From assembly GCF_002813295.1 (NCBI RefSeq), contig NZ_PHUE01000001.1:2666001-2730000 (forward strand): a DNA stretch of 64,000 bases, written 5' to 3'. Positions 1 through 9,361 of this stretch are shown piece after piece (the first letter of the stretch is position 1; every line of letters starts with the position of its first letter). The notes below the pieces were generated by a model that was given only the letters and a program-made list of their open reading frames with translations, had not been told where the DNA came from and ran no database searches. Origin of the DNA: Flavobacterium sp. 5 (GTDB lineage Bacteria; Bacteroidota; Bacteroidia; Flavobacteriales; Flavobacteriaceae). The position numbers were made by a program, and so were the translations under genes.

Positions 1-19
1 TTAATTAATAATAATTTGT

Positions 20-454
20 ATGTTTAGTTTTTTTAGAAAAAAGCCTAAAGTGTATTCCAAAATTGAAAATCATATTTTTGGAATAATTACAGAGTTATTG
101 AAACTTAGCGTTACAGATATTAATTGTGACGAATTAGGAGGTAAATATTATTTAAGTAATGAAGAACAACATTTTAGAGTTACTATCTTTAGCAATGATG
201 CAGTTATTAGATTAACTAATACGAGAGACTCTGTTGCAGAGAAATATGATAAAATATTTGTTGAAGATGTTTTAAGAGCTGTAAAAGAAGAGAAACATCG
301 TAGGATGGAATTAGTTTGTGATTCTATTACAATTAGTATTGAAAAAATGGCGGAGCGTTTGCACAATACTCTTATAGAATCAAATGAACAAGCAGATCAT
401 ACAATTCAACTTATAGAATCTGTAAAATATTCTAAAAGCAAAAAAGCTAATTAA
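20..454 (+). CDS. Hypothetical protein, 144 aa
   Basis: I do not recognise this protein. It starts with a short basic stretch (MFSFFRKKPK) that is too short and too charged for a signal peptide, and the rest is a charged, soluble sequence with predicted strands around residues 45-75 and helices in the C-terminal half. No membrane segment or catalytic motif is visible. It ends about 45 bp before the convergent GHMP kinase gene. Only 19 bases precede its ATG, so its promoter and any upstream operon partner lie outside the window. The gene call rests on an uninterrupted frame of plausible composition; the function is unknown. Confidence 0.7.
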   Translation: MFSFFRKKPKVYSKIENHIFGIITELLKLSVTDINCDELGGKYYLSNEEQHFRVTIFSNDAVIRLTNTRDSVAEKYDKIFVEDVLRAVKEEKHRRMELVCDSITISIEKMAERLHNTLIESNEQADHTIQLIESVKYSKSKKAN

Positions 455-499
455 TTAAATGTTTTCATTTGATGTTTTTCATGCCTTTTCTGTTATAAT

Positions 500-1411
500 T
501 TACAAAATCATATCTTTATACGTAATAATTGTTTCATAACCTTTGTCTAAAAAGTATGACTGTGGGTTTTCTTCGGAAATAATCAATACAAAATCACCAC
601 CCCAAGCGCCAAGGCTTTTTATGGTCCCGTTAAAATCTGGAAATAAAGTTTCTTTGACTGTTTTTGTTTCTAGAATAGTACTCAAAGTTTTTTCGTGATT
701 TTCTAATAGTTTTGCAAAAATGGTTTCATTTTCTGCGTTTAAAACTTTTAGCGTTATTTGGTTTATAACTTCTTTTTGAGCTTCTAAATTATTTTTCTTC
801 TCTTTATAAGAGGCTATTGCACTTTTGCTGTTTTGTTTTTGATTGAGATAAACAAAGTATATATTTTTTGTAAAAGAAGGGTTGAATTTGACTATTTCAA
901 CAATGGGTTTTTGCTGTTCAAGATGATATAAAATAGGAAAATTATTTTGAGCGCAGGCAATGTCATAACCACTGCCACCAAAACTATTTTTAAGCAATGT
1001 AAAGGCGTCAATTTGGAACCATTGAGCAATATTGTTTATTAACGTAGAAGATGTGCCAAGTCCCCATTTTCTTGGAAAACTCAATTGTGTAGTAACGATG
1101 TATCCTTCAGAAGTTGATAGCTTATTTGGATTGAGCTGATGGGCAACTCTTAAAATAGTAATTAAGGTGTTTTTTATAGATTCAGATTCTAAAGTAGTTT
1201 TGGAGGTGATAGTTGAAATAGGAATAGTTTCATTAAACCAAATACTTTCATCAGCATCATAACTCATCCATTTTATTTCTGGATTATTACTTTTTTCAAC
1301 GACAAGATTTTGGCCAAATTTTGTTGGCAAGGCTAATGCTTTTGCACCATCAAGAACCAAATATTCTCCAGTTATTAAAAGTTTGCCGTTGCTGTAAAAG
1401 GTTTTTTTCAT
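500..1411 (-). CDS. GYDIA-family GHMP kinase
   Basis: A 303-residue small-molecule kinase of the GHMP superfamily (galactokinase, homoserine, mevalonate and phosphomevalonate kinases). The start MKKTFYSNGKLLITGEYLVL gives the usual N-terminal GHMP strand. The ATP-binding glycine/serine loop is GLGTSS at residues 117-122, and the family-naming GGSGYDIA lies at 145-152. The gene immediately follows HMG-CoA reductase on the same strand (about 150 bp apart), so a role in the mevalonate route to isoprenoids, phosphorylating mevalonate or phosphomevalonate, is the natural inference. The exact substrate cannot be read from sequence. The protein is cytosolic, with no signal peptide. A palindromic repeat element sits between the two genes. 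Confidence 0.88.
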   Translation of the reverse strand: MKKTFYSNGKLLITGEYLVLDGAKALALPTKFGQNLVVEKSNNPEIKWMSYDADESIWFNETIPISTITSKTTLESESIKNTLITILRVAHQLNPNKLSTSEGYIVTTQLSFPRKWGLGTSSTLINNIAQWFQIDAFTLLKNSFGGSGYDIACAQNNFPILYHLEQQKPIVEIVKFNPSFTKNIYFVYLNQKQNSKSAIASYKEKKNNLEAQKEVINQITLKVLNAENETIFAKLLENHEKTLSTILETKTVKETLFPDFNGTIKSLGAWGGDFVLIISEENPQSYFLDKGYETIITYKDMIL

Positions 1412-1469
1412 TTTGAAAAAGAATAAATAAAAAAGAATCTATGTTTCCTGAAAATCGTTCTGTTTATTG

Positions 1470-1549
1470 TAGCCCCGATAGTAGTGAAAATCCTTTTGTC
1501 TCGTTTTTTAACGAGACAAAAGATTGTAACGGATAGCGGGAATAGCTCC
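1470..1549. repeat. Dispersed palindromic (REP-like) element
   Basis: An 80-bp non-coding unit bounded by TAGCCCCGAT and ATAGCTCC encloses a perfect 13-bp hairpin (1493-1505 with 1510-1522, loop TTTT). Its layout matches the short palindromic elements I recall as widely dispersed between genes in Flavobacterium. It lies between HMG-CoA reductase and the GHMP kinase, which are co-directional, so the stem could also attenuate or process the shared transcript. No protein is encoded. Confidence 0.65.
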
Positions 1550-1561
1550 TGAAAAAATTAA

Positions 1562-2878
1562 TTAGTTCCTTAATTTTTCTAAAAAATCAACTACTGCGCT
1601 GTGTGAAACTATATTGTGTTTGAAGTGTTTTTTGGTCAAAATACGTTCTTCTTCATTGGCTTCAAACTGGTTGAGAATATTATTTAGATGCATTTTCATG
1701 TGACCATCCTGAATTCCAGTAGTAGTGAGGGAACGCAAAGCAGCAAAGTTTTGGGCTAAACCAGCGACTGCTACTATTTGCATTAGTTCTTTAGCAGAAG
1801 GTTTTTCTAGCATTTCTAATGATAGTTTTACCAAAGGATGTAGTGATGTTAAACCTCCGACTGTTCCTAAAGCTAATGGCATTTCCAACCAAAAACTAAA
1901 AATTCCGTTTTCTATTTTGGAATGGGACAAGCTGGAATATTGACCATTTTTTGAAGCGTAAGCGTGGACTCCTGCTTCAATCGCTCTAAAATCGTTTCCA
2001 GTAGCTAGGACAACCGCATCAATTCCGTTCATGATTCCTTTATTATGGGTTACTGCGCGGAAAGGTTCTACTTCGGCAATTTGAACGGCTTGTATAAATT
2101 TGGCAGCAAACTCGTGTGGATTTTCAATGTGTTTTTCGACTAAATCTTCGATAGGACAAGATACTTCGGCACGAACAATACAATTAGGGACATAATTTGA
2201 AAGAATGCTCATAACGACTTCTATATTTTTTTCTTCTTCTGAAAATAGTTCGAAATCTGAAGCTTCTTCCTTTAATGTTTTGGCAAATACTTCCAAACAG
2301 GAGTTAATGAAATTAGCCCCCATACTATCTTTTGTTTCGAAAGTAGCGTGAAGCTGGTAGTAATTTGGTAGTAAATCAGTTTTGTCTTTCAGTATGATAT
2401 CCAAAATACCACCACCACGTTTTTGCATGTTCTTGGTGATGTTTTCGGTAGAATCGAATAATTTAGATTTTAATTGTGAAAAGAATATAGCTAATTTTGA
2501 AGTGTCTCCTTTATAGATAAAATGAACCTGTCCAATTTTTTCAGTATTAAGAACTGTTGCTTTAAAGCCACCCCGGGTTGACCAAAATTTAGCTGCTTTG
2601 GAAGCAGCAGCAACGACAGAACTTTCCTCAATAGCCATTGGAATCGTATAATATTTTTCGTTTATCAGAAAGTTAGGGGCTACTCCAAGTGGAATATAAA
2701 AATTGGATATAGTGTTTTCTATGAATTCATCGTGCAGTTTTTGGATTTTTTCATCAGCATTCCAATAGTTTTTTAGTAATGTGACAGCCTCACTTGGAGT
2801 TGAAAAATAGTGATTGGCAATCCAGTTTATTTTTTCTTCTTTGGATAGTTTAGAAAATCCGGCAACTACGTTATTCAT
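1562..2878 (-). CDS. mvaA: Hydroxymethylglutaryl-CoA reductase, class II
   Basis: Catalyses interconversion of HMG-CoA and mevalonate with a nicotinamide cofactor; in this context it is probably the biosynthetic step of the mevalonate pathway. At 438 residues it has the soluble class II length, with no membrane anchor. Visible family motifs in order are the catalytic-glutamate segment MAIEESSVVAAAS (Glu84/85), the cofactor-site motif DSMGANF at 184-190, NKGIMNGI with the catalytic lysine (Lys280), ATGNDFRAIEAG with the catalytic aspartate (Asp296), and the C-terminal GIQDGHMKMH with the catalytic histidine (His393). The adjacent downstream GHMP kinase supports a mevalonate gene pair. Annotation pipelines often call this family 'degradative', but I see no mevalonate-degradation context. 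A TATCTTTG -7 box candidate lies on the minus strand at 2913-2906. Confidence 0.95.
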   Translation of the reverse strand: MNNVVAGFSKLSKEEKINWIANHYFSTPSEAVTLLKNYWNADEKIQKLHDEFIENTISNFYIPLGVAPNFLINEKYYTIPMAIEESSVVAAASKAAKFWSTRGGFKATVLNTEKIGQVHFIYKGDTSKLAIFFSQLKSKLFDSTENITKNMQKRGGGILDIILKDKTDLLPNYYQLHATFETKDSMGANFINSCLEVFAKTLKEEASDFELFSEEEKNIEVVMSILSNYVPNCIVRAEVSCPIEDLVEKHIENPHEFAAKFIQAVQIAEVEPFRAVTHNKGIMNGIDAVVLATGNDFRAIEAGVHAYASKNGQYSSLSHSKIENGIFSFWLEMPLALGTVGGLTSLHPLVKLSLEMLEKPSAKELMQIVAVAGLAQNFAALRSLTTTGIQDGHMKMHLNNILNQFEANEEERILTKKHFKHNIVSHSAVVDFLEKLRN

Positions 2879-3258
2879 AGAGTATAAATTATGGCTTTAT
2901 TACAGCAAAGATACACATTCATTTATTTTATTTTTGGATTGATGTTGTTGAATTAAATCAGACTAAATTTTAAAATGAGAAGTTTTATTTTGTTCGATAA
3001 AATGGAGATTCTTGTTTAAGAATATCACTAATAACATATTCGTTCACATAGAATAAAAAAAAATACTTTCTATTGGTGTTTTGTGTGAAATTTTAAATAT
3101 AACATATTTTATAAGAACAATGATTGACCTTTATTTAATTATTGTGAAACATTCATGTGGACTGTTAAAAATATTTTTTTATAACATTTAACAGCGCAAT
3201 AGTGTTTTATTTGTAAAAATTTCACTAAAATTGTCGCTTTTATAACTTTATCTATATT
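2879..3258. other. Divergent intergenic region mvaA / dipeptidyl peptidase
   Basis: About 380 bp of very AT-rich DNA between divergent genes must hold both promoters. On the minus strand a -7-like TATCTTTG lies at 2913-2906 for mvaA, without a clear TTG at the right distance. Towards the peptidase, a loose inverted pair TAGTG (about 3200) and CACTA (about 3223) is separated by some 17 bp. No open frame of convincing composition and no RNA gene was seen. Confidence 0.4.
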
Positions 3259-5436
3259 ATGAATTCGAATAAGATTACTGCGTTACTTTTCTTTTTGTGC
3301 ATATCTGTATTTGGTCAGCAAAAAATTACGGTTGATGAGATTTTTACAGGCGCTTTTAGTCTTAATGGAATGGCCGAGTTGCAATCATTACAAAATACCA
3401 ATCAATATACTGTATTGAATTTTAATAAAGCAACGAGAAGTATGCAAATCGACCTTTATGATTTTGCAACATTAAAAAAGGAATCAAACTTAATTGATAC
3501 CAAAAATTTTGCAGCGCTTGCTTACGGAATTGATAGTTATACGTTTGATGCTTCTGAAAAAAAGATATTGATAGCTTGTAATTCGGATAAAATTTTCCGC
3601 CATTCTTTTACTGCAGATTATTTTTTATATGATCTTACAACTAAAACCCTAACTAAGCTTTTTGATTTTAAGGTACAAGAACCAACTTTTTCTCCTGATG
3701 GGACTAAAATTGCTTATGCTGCAGCAAACAATTTATATGTTTATGATGTAGCTACCAAAAAATCAACAGCGATTACTACCGATGGAAAGAAAAATGCAGT
3801 AATTAATGGTATTACGGATTGGGTTTATGAAGAAGAATTTGCTTTTGTACGGGCATTTGATTGGAGTAAAGACAGTAAAAAAGTAGCCTATATACGTTTT
3901 GACGAAAGTGAAGTCCCTGAATTTTCAATGTCTATTTTTCAAAAAAGTTTGTATCCAACGATTGAAACTTTCAAATATCCTAAAGCAGGAGAAAAAAATT
4001 CTTTGGTTTCGTTGCATATATATGATGTAAATGCAAATACTGCCAAAAATATAAATTTAGGAAACTACACAGATTTTTATATACCTAGAATAGAATGGAC
4101 AAATGATGCGAATGTTTTATCTGCAAAAGTATTCAATCGTCATCAGGATAATTTGGACTTACTGTTTGTTGATGCTACAACTGGAACAGCTAAAGTAGTT
4201 TTGAACGAAAAAGACAAAGCATATGTAGATTTTGTAGATACTGACAATCTTACTTTTTTACAAGATAACAGTTTTATCTGGACCAGTGAAAAAGACGGTT
4301 TTAATCATATTTATGTGTATGATAAAACAGGAAAACTTAAAAATCAAGTTACAAAAGGAAACTGGGAAGTTACTTCATACTACGGTTTCGACGAAAAAAC
4401 AAAAACCATTTATTATCAATCTACAGAAAATGGTTCTATTAACAGAGATGTGTATCGTATAGGATTAGACGGAAAAAACAAAGTACGTTTGTCTAAAAAT
4501 ACGGGTACAAATGTGGCTACTTTTAGTCCTAATTTCCAATTCTTCATTAATACTTTCTCAAGTACTTCTCAACCTACTACTTATACGTTAAATGAATCTA
4601 AAGCAGGGAAAGAAATTCAAGTTGTTGAAAATAATCAGGCAATTACATCAAAATTAGTGTCTTATAATTTACCGTCTAAAGAGTTTTTTGTTTTAAAAAC
4701 GGCTAAAGGCAACGAATTAAATGCTTGGATTATGAAGCCTAAAGATTTTGATGCTTCAAAAAAATACCCTGTTTTTATGTATCAATATTCTGGTCCAGGA
4801 TCACAACAAGTGAATAATGATTGGAATAGTGCAGATGATTATTGGTTCATGATGTTGGCGCAACAAGGTTATATCGTTGCTTGTGTTGATGGTAGAGGAA
4901 CGGGTTATAAAGGTGCAGATTTTAAAAAGGTAACGCAATTGCAATTAGGTAAATACGAAGTAGAAGATCAAATTGATGCTGCTAAAGTGTTAGGAACTTA
5001 TCCTTATGTTGATGCTTCAAGAATTGGAATTTTCGGTTGGTCTTTTGGTGGATTTATGGCATCAAATTGTATTTTTCAAGGAGCCGATGTCTTCAAAATG
5101 GCTATTGCAGTAGCTCCAGTTACCAACTGGCGTTTTTATGATAGTATTTATACAGAAAGATATATGCAGACTCCACAAGAAAATGCTAAAGGATACGATC
5201 AAAATTCTCCAATAAATCATGTTAGTAAATTGAAAGGGAAGTTTTTATTAATCCATGGTTCTGGTGATGATAATGTACATGTACAAAATTCAATGGAGAT
5301 GATGGAAGCTTTGATTCAGGCTGATAAGCAATTTGACTCTCAGATTTATCCAGATAAAAATCATGGAATTTATGGAGGGAAAACTAGAATTCAATTATAT
5401 AATAAAATGACTAACTTTATAAAAGAAAATTTATAA
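3259..5436 (+). CDS. Secreted S9B dipeptidyl peptidase (DPP IV type)
   Basis: A 725-residue prolyl oligopeptidase-family serine protease that removes N-terminal dipeptides from peptides, typically after proline or alanine. The N-terminus (MNSNKITALLFFLCISVFGQ) is a signal peptide, so it acts in the periplasm or at the surface. Residues up to about 480 form the DPP IV N-terminal beta-propeller. It contains the DWVYEEEF segment, whose paired glutamates bind the substrate amino terminus in DPP IV. The alpha/beta hydrolase domain carries the nucleophile in GWSFGG (Ser595), the aspartate in GSGDDNVH (about Asp670/671) and the histidine in DKNHG (His702). It is 36 bp upstream of a POT peptide transporter, which suggests that dipeptides released outside are imported by the next gene products. 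Confidence 0.95.
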   Translation: MNSNKITALLFFLCISVFGQQKITVDEIFTGAFSLNGMAELQSLQNTNQYTVLNFNKATRSMQIDLYDFATLKKESNLIDTKNFAALAYGIDSYTFDASEKKILIACNSDKIFRHSFTADYFLYDLTTKTLTKLFDFKVQEPTFSPDGTKIAYAAANNLYVYDVATKKSTAITTDGKKNAVINGITDWVYEEEFAFVRAFDWSKDSKKVAYIRFDESEVPEFSMSIFQKSLYPTIETFKYPKAGEKNSLVSLHIYDVNANTAKNINLGNYTDFYIPRIEWTNDANVLSAKVFNRHQDNLDLLFVDATTGTAKVVLNEKDKAYVDFVDTDNLTFLQDNSFIWTSEKDGFNHIYVYDKTGKLKNQVTKGNWEVTSYYGFDEKTKTIYYQSTENGSINRDVYRIGLDGKNKVRLSKNTGTNVATFSPNFQFFINTFSSTSQPTTYTLNESKAGKEIQVVENNQAITSKLVSYNLPSKEFFVLKTAKGNELNAWIMKPKDFDASKKYPVFMYQYSGPGSQQVNNDWNSADDYWFMMLAQQGYIVACVDGRGTGYKGADFKKVTQLQLGKYEVEDQIDAAKVLGTYPYVDASRIGIFGWSFGGFMASNCIFQGADVFKMAIAVAPVTNWRFYDSIYTERYMQTPQENAKGYDQNSPINHVSKLKGKFLLIHGSGDDNVHVQNSMEMMEALIQADKQFDSQIYPDKNHGIYGGKTRIQLYNKMTNFIKENL

Positions 5437-5472
5437 CATAATTCATAAATACCAAACACAAATACCAAAAAA

Positions 5473-7161
5473 ATGACTGAAAATCAAACGAAAACTGCAC
5501 ATCCAAAAGGGCTTTGGGTGTTATTTGGAACCGAAATGTGGGAACGTTTCAACTTCTATGGAATGCGGACCCTATTAACCTTGTTTTTAGTTAATTCCTT
5601 ATTAATGAAGGAAGAAGATGCTTCTTTGATTTATGGAGGTTTTCTAGGACTTTGTTATTTGACTCCAATGTTGGGAGGTTTTATTGCAGATCGTTTTTTT
5701 GGAAATAGAAACTGTATCATGTTGGGTGGATTATTAATGGCTATAGGGCAATTATTATTATTTACCAGTGCCAGTGTTTTTGGTGATAATATAGGGTTAG
5801 CAACAGCAATAATGTATTCTGGTTTGGGTGTAATCATTTTTGGAAATGGTTTTTTTAAGCCGAATATCTCCAGTATGGTTGGAAGTTTGTATCCAAAACA
5901 AGAAAAAACTAAATTGGATACTGCCTTCACCATTTTTTATATGGGAATCAATATAGGGGCTTTTTTAGGTCAATTTATTTGCCCATTAGTAGGTGATGTA
6001 AAAACGGAAGGAATTAGAGATATTCATGCTTTCAAATGGGGATTCCTTGCTGCAGCGATTGCGATGGCCATAGGAACATTGGTATTTTATTTCTTGAAAA
6101 ACAAATATGTGGTTACTCCAGAAGGTAGACCATTAGGAGGATTACCTTCTAAAAACGAATCATCTGATTATGAAGAAGGAGAAGCTCAAAGTGCAGTTTT
6201 TTCTACTAAAGCATTATTAGTTTCTGTAGTAGCTTTTGTTGGAATGTTCTTTTTGTTCCATTTTTCGGTAGATGGAGACAATGTTGTTAAAACAATTATT
6301 TACCCAATTATTTATGCCTGTGGTATTACTTTGGCGGGTTTAATTTTATCTGACAGTTCATTAACTAAAGTAGAGAAAGACCGAATTTGGGTTATTTATA
6401 TTATTTCATTCTTTATTATTTTCTTTTGGGCAGCATTCGAGCAAGCGGGTTCTTCGTTAACTTTTATTGCGGATAACCAAACGGATAGAGACTTTTTTGG
6501 TTGGCAGATGCCAGCATCAATGGTTCAGATTTTTAATGGATTATTTGTTGTCGCTTTAGCAGTTCCATTCAGTATGTTATGGGATAAACTAAGAGCTAAA
6601 GACAAAGAACCAATTTCTCCTGTAAAATTGGCTTTCGGATTATTAATAATTGCTATAAGTTTCTTTATGATCGCCAATCAGGTAAAAGATTTAGGAAGTT
6701 CAGGATTGTTGGCTGTAAAATGGTTGATTTTATTGTATTTATTGAATACTTGTGCAGAGTTGTGTTTGTCACCGATAGGATTGTCATTGGTAGGTAAATT
6801 ATCACCAAAACGTTTCTCCTCTTTATTATATGGAGTGTTTTTCTTGTCGAATGCCTCAGGATATGCTTTAGCAGGAACTTTAGGATCGATATTGCCAGCA
6901 ACTGGAGATAAATTTACGAAAGCAAAAGAATTAGGAATTGATTTGCAAGCAGTATTAGACAAAACGATAAAGCCTACTGCAGAGCAATTGCAATTATTAG
7001 ATAAACATCAAATTATGGATCATAACCCTATTTTTGCAGGTTTTGAAATTCACAACTTATTTGAATTCTTCATGGTTTTTGTGAGTTTGACTGGACTTGC
7101 GGCATTGTTATTATTTGCATTAACGCCACTTTTGAAAAAAATGATGCATGGTGTCAGATAA
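5473..7161 (+). CDS. POT/PTR proton-coupled peptide transporter 1
   Basis: A 562-residue inner-membrane major facilitator of the proton-dependent oligopeptide transporter family. The signature ExxERFxxYG appears as EMWERFNFYG at residues 21-30 in the first helix, and the conserved GxGxFKPN-type motif appears as GNGFFKPNISSM around residues 125-135. About 12-14 hydrophobic helices are visible. A long loop near residues 470-510 makes it bigger than its neighbour paralogue. It follows the dipeptidyl peptidase by 36 bp with no terminator between, so the two are probably co-transcribed. A strong hairpin terminator follows. The substrate is likely di- or tripeptides, by family and context. Confidence 0.93.
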   Translation: MTENQTKTAHPKGLWVLFGTEMWERFNFYGMRTLLTLFLVNSLLMKEEDASLIYGGFLGLCYLTPMLGGFIADRFFGNRNCIMLGGLLMAIGQLLLFTSASVFGDNIGLATAIMYSGLGVIIFGNGFFKPNISSMVGSLYPKQEKTKLDTAFTIFYMGINIGAFLGQFICPLVGDVKTEGIRDIHAFKWGFLAAAIAMAIGTLVFYFLKNKYVVTPEGRPLGGLPSKNESSDYEEGEAQSAVFSTKALLVSVVAFVGMFFLFHFSVDGDNVVKTIIYPIIYACGITLAGLILSDSSLTKVEKDRIWVIYIISFFIIFFWAAFEQAGSSLTFIADNQTDRDFFGWQMPASMVQIFNGLFVVALAVPFSMLWDKLRAKDKEPISPVKLAFGLLIIAISFFMIANQVKDLGSSGLLAVKWLILLYLLNTCAELCLSPIGLSLVGKLSPKRFSSLLYGVFFLSNASGYALAGTLGSILPATGDKFTKAKELGIDLQAVLDKTIKPTAEQLQLLDKHQIMDHNPIFAGFEIHNLFEFFMVFVSLTGLAALLLFALTPLLKKMMHGVR

Positions 7162-7184
7162 TTTAATGAAATAAAAATATACTT

Positions 7185-7227
7185 AAAACATCATCCTTTT
7201 GATTCAATCAAAAAGATGATGTTTTTT
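7185..7227 (+). terminator. Rho-independent terminator after POT transporter 1
   Basis: An 11-bp outer stem (AAAACATCATC with GATGATGTTTT) and an inner TTTTGATT/AATCAAAA pairing are followed by a T-rich run. It separates the peptidase/POT1 unit from the second transporter. Confidence 0.85.
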
Positions 7228-7257
7228 ATTTACCTACTTTAAAAAAATAAATTTATA

Positions 7258-8742
7258 ATGGAACAAAATTTAAGTTTAGAACAAATACAAAAATTTGAAG
7301 GGAAATATCCAAAACAATTGTGGTACTTGTTTACTGTAGAAATGTGGGAGCGGTTTTGCTTTTACGGAATGCGAGGGGTTTTAACCTTTTTTATGGTAGA
7401 TCAGCTTTTGCTTAAAGATGGTGCTGCCAATTTACAATACGGAGCTATTCAGGCATTTGTGTATGCCTTTACGTTTATTGGAGGTATTTTTGCAGATAAA
7501 ATTTTAGGCTTTAGAAAATCTTTGTTTTTCGGGGGAATCGTTATGATTCTGGGAAATTTACTTATTGCTTTTGCTCCACAGCAAATGTTTTATTACGGTT
7601 TGGCATTTTCTATAATTGGAACAGGGTTTTTTAAACCAAATATTTCTTCGATGGTTGGTGAACTTTATCATGAAGGTGATCATAGAAGAGATGCAGGTTA
7701 CGGAATGTTTTATGCAGGAATTAATATTGGTGGTTTTTTTGGAGGAATCCTTTGCATTTATTTAGGTAAATACTACTCTTGGCAATTGTGCTTCCTTTCT
7801 GCAGCTATTGTCATGATGTTTGGATTGCTTACTTTTTTGTTTACCAAAAAACATCTTGGGCCAATTGGGGATTCTCCATTGCTACATTTGGAACCAACTA
7901 AAAGAAAACTTAGAGAAATAGCCGTTTATTTGGGGTCGTTATTAAGTATTCCATTTATTTTTATAATGGTAAAAAATACCGATTATACCGATTATTTCAT
8001 GTACACAATTGGTATAATCGCGGTAGTTTATTTTACATACGAAGTGATAAAGCTGGGAGATGTAAAGTTGCAAAAAAAGATGATAGCGGCTTTTACCTTC
8101 ATTTTCTTTTATTTAGTATTTAATGCAATCTTTGAGCAAAGTGGAGGTTCATTGTCTTTGTTTGCTAAAGACAATTTAAGTTATGATTTACTTGGATTCA
8201 GGATTGATCCTAATGCGGTAAACAACAGTTCAAATACTTTGTTTGTTGTTGTTTTTAGTCCTTTAGTAGGATTGCTTTGGCTTTGGTTAGCAAAAAAGAA
8301 AATAGAGCCTAATACTTTGATTAAATTTGGTATTGGATTTTTATTTTTATCTGCTTCTTTTTATATTTTTTATTACACTAAGTTTTTTGCAGATGCTAAC
8401 GGAATCACTTCCTTGAATGTATTCACATTTGCTTATTTGGTAACCACAATTGGTGAACTTTGTTTAGGCCCCATTGGAATGTCGATTATCACTAAACTTT
8501 CACCAAAAAGACTCTTCGGGATGATGATGGGATTGTGGTTTTTGGCAAGTGCATTTGGTCAACTATTTGCAGGGAAATTGGGTGCCGAAATTTCTAAATC
8601 AAATACCGGAACTACTTTGATGTCTAAGTTGCAGTCCTATACAGACGGGTATTATCAATTGGCTATTTATTCCTTGATTGCTGGTGTGATTTTGATTGCG
8701 ATTTCACCATTAATTAGAAAATTAATGCAAGAAGTAAAGTAG
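7258..8742 (+). CDS. POT/PTR proton-coupled peptide transporter 2
   Basis: A 494-residue paralogue of the preceding transporter. The POT signature is EMWERFCFYG at residues 28-37, and the FFKPNISSM motif is conserved around residue 125. It lacks the long C-terminal loop of the first copy and is only moderately similar to it, so this is an old gene pair and not a fresh duplication. The terminator upstream implies its own promoter, although only about 30 bp separate terminator and ATG. It is an inner-membrane protein, probably importing small peptides by proton symport. The two transporters may differ in substrate or affinity, but that cannot be read here. Confidence 0.93.
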   Translation: MEQNLSLEQIQKFEGKYPKQLWYLFTVEMWERFCFYGMRGVLTFFMVDQLLLKDGAANLQYGAIQAFVYAFTFIGGIFADKILGFRKSLFFGGIVMILGNLLIAFAPQQMFYYGLAFSIIGTGFFKPNISSMVGELYHEGDHRRDAGYGMFYAGINIGGFFGGILCIYLGKYYSWQLCFLSAAIVMMFGLLTFLFTKKHLGPIGDSPLLHLEPTKRKLREIAVYLGSLLSIPFIFIMVKNTDYTDYFMYTIGIIAVVYFTYEVIKLGDVKLQKKMIAAFTFIFFYLVFNAIFEQSGGSLSLFAKDNLSYDLLGFRIDPNAVNNSSNTLFVVVFSPLVGLLWLWLAKKKIEPNTLIKFGIGFLFLSASFYIFYYTKFFADANGITSLNVFTFAYLVTTIGELCLGPIGMSIITKLSPKRLFGMMMGLWFLASAFGQLFAGKLGAEISKSNTGTTLMSKLQSYTDGYYQLAIYSLIAGVILIAISPLIRKLMQEVK

Positions 8743-8795
8743 CCGACAATTTTTGGTATTATTTTTGTATAAATTTGCAAATAAGAAATATGTTT

Positions 8796-8829
8796 TTGAG
8801 TTAATAAAGTTTAGTTTTTTATAAATTTG
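8796..8829 (+). promoter_or_regulatory. Predicted promoter of the thioredoxin-family gene
   Basis: A TTG (8796-8798, within TTTTTG) lies 23 bp before TAAATTTG (8822-8829), which fits the Bacteroidota -7 consensus TAnnTTTG. The ATG follows about 30 bp later. Spacing is at the long end of the usual range. Confidence 0.5.
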
Positions 8830-8860
8830 ACTCTGCTAAAAAAATTAATAAATAGAATAG

Positions 8861-9358
8861 ATGAAAAAAGTAGTTTTAATTGCATTCTTTTTTATTGGGA
8901 TAAGTGTTTCTCAAGCTCAAGAATTAAAATGGTACACTGATGTAAAAGAAGCTATTACAGTTTCAAATAAAGAGAAAAAACCATTAATGTTGTTTTTTAC
9001 AGGAAGTGATTGGTGCGGATGGTGTATTCGTTTGCAGAAGGAAGTGCTTACAACACCTGAATTTAGTAAATGGGCCAAAGAAAGTGTTGTGCTTGTAGAA
9101 TTAGATTTTCCTAGAAGAACGCAGCAAGACTCAATTGTTAAAAAACAAAACAACGAATTGCAACAAGTGTTCGGAATACAAGGTTTCCCGACAGTTTATT
9201 TTGCAAGAGCAACAGTCAAAGACGGGAAAACTAATTTTGAAGGTTTAGGAAGTACTGGTTATGTCGCTGGTGGCCCTGCTGCTTGGATTGCTACGGCAGC
9301 ACCTTTTGTTCCAAAACCTGTTTCTACCGCTAAGGCAAAAACTAAAAAGCATAAGTAA
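8861..9358 (+). CDS. Exported thioredoxin-fold protein with CGWC motif
   Basis: A 165-residue periplasmic thioredoxin-like protein (Thioredoxin_7/DUF255-like group). A signal peptide MKKVVLIAFFFIGISVSQAQ precedes the fold. The redox motif CGWC is at residues 52-55 in GSDWCGWC, and the cis-proline motif GFPTVYF is present later. It likely reduces or handles disulfides of envelope proteins; partners are unknown. The C-terminus ends in a lysine-rich tail (TAKAKTKKHK), which is unusual for the domain. It is convergent with the ComEC-like gene, only 3 bp away. Confidence 0.88.
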   Translation: MKKVVLIAFFFIGISVSQAQELKWYTDVKEAITVSNKEKKPLMLFFTGSDWCGWCIRLQKEVLTTPEFSKWAKESVVLVELDFPRRTQQDSIVKKQNNELQQVFGIQGFPTVYFARATVKDGKTNFEGLGSTGYVAGGPAAWIATAAPFVPKPVSTAKAKTKKHK

Positions 9359-9361
9359 AGC

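Noticed and set aside
1726..1740. TAGTGAGGG sequence inside mvaA resembling the right half of the palindrome
   Set aside because: It lies in coding sequence, lacks the left half-site and has no -7 box at the set distance.
3199..3227. TAGTG...CACTA pair upstream of the dipeptidyl peptidase as a fifth palindrome copy
   Set aside because: The half-sites are about 17 bp apart instead of 2 bp, and no TAnnTTTG box lies 22 bp downstream.
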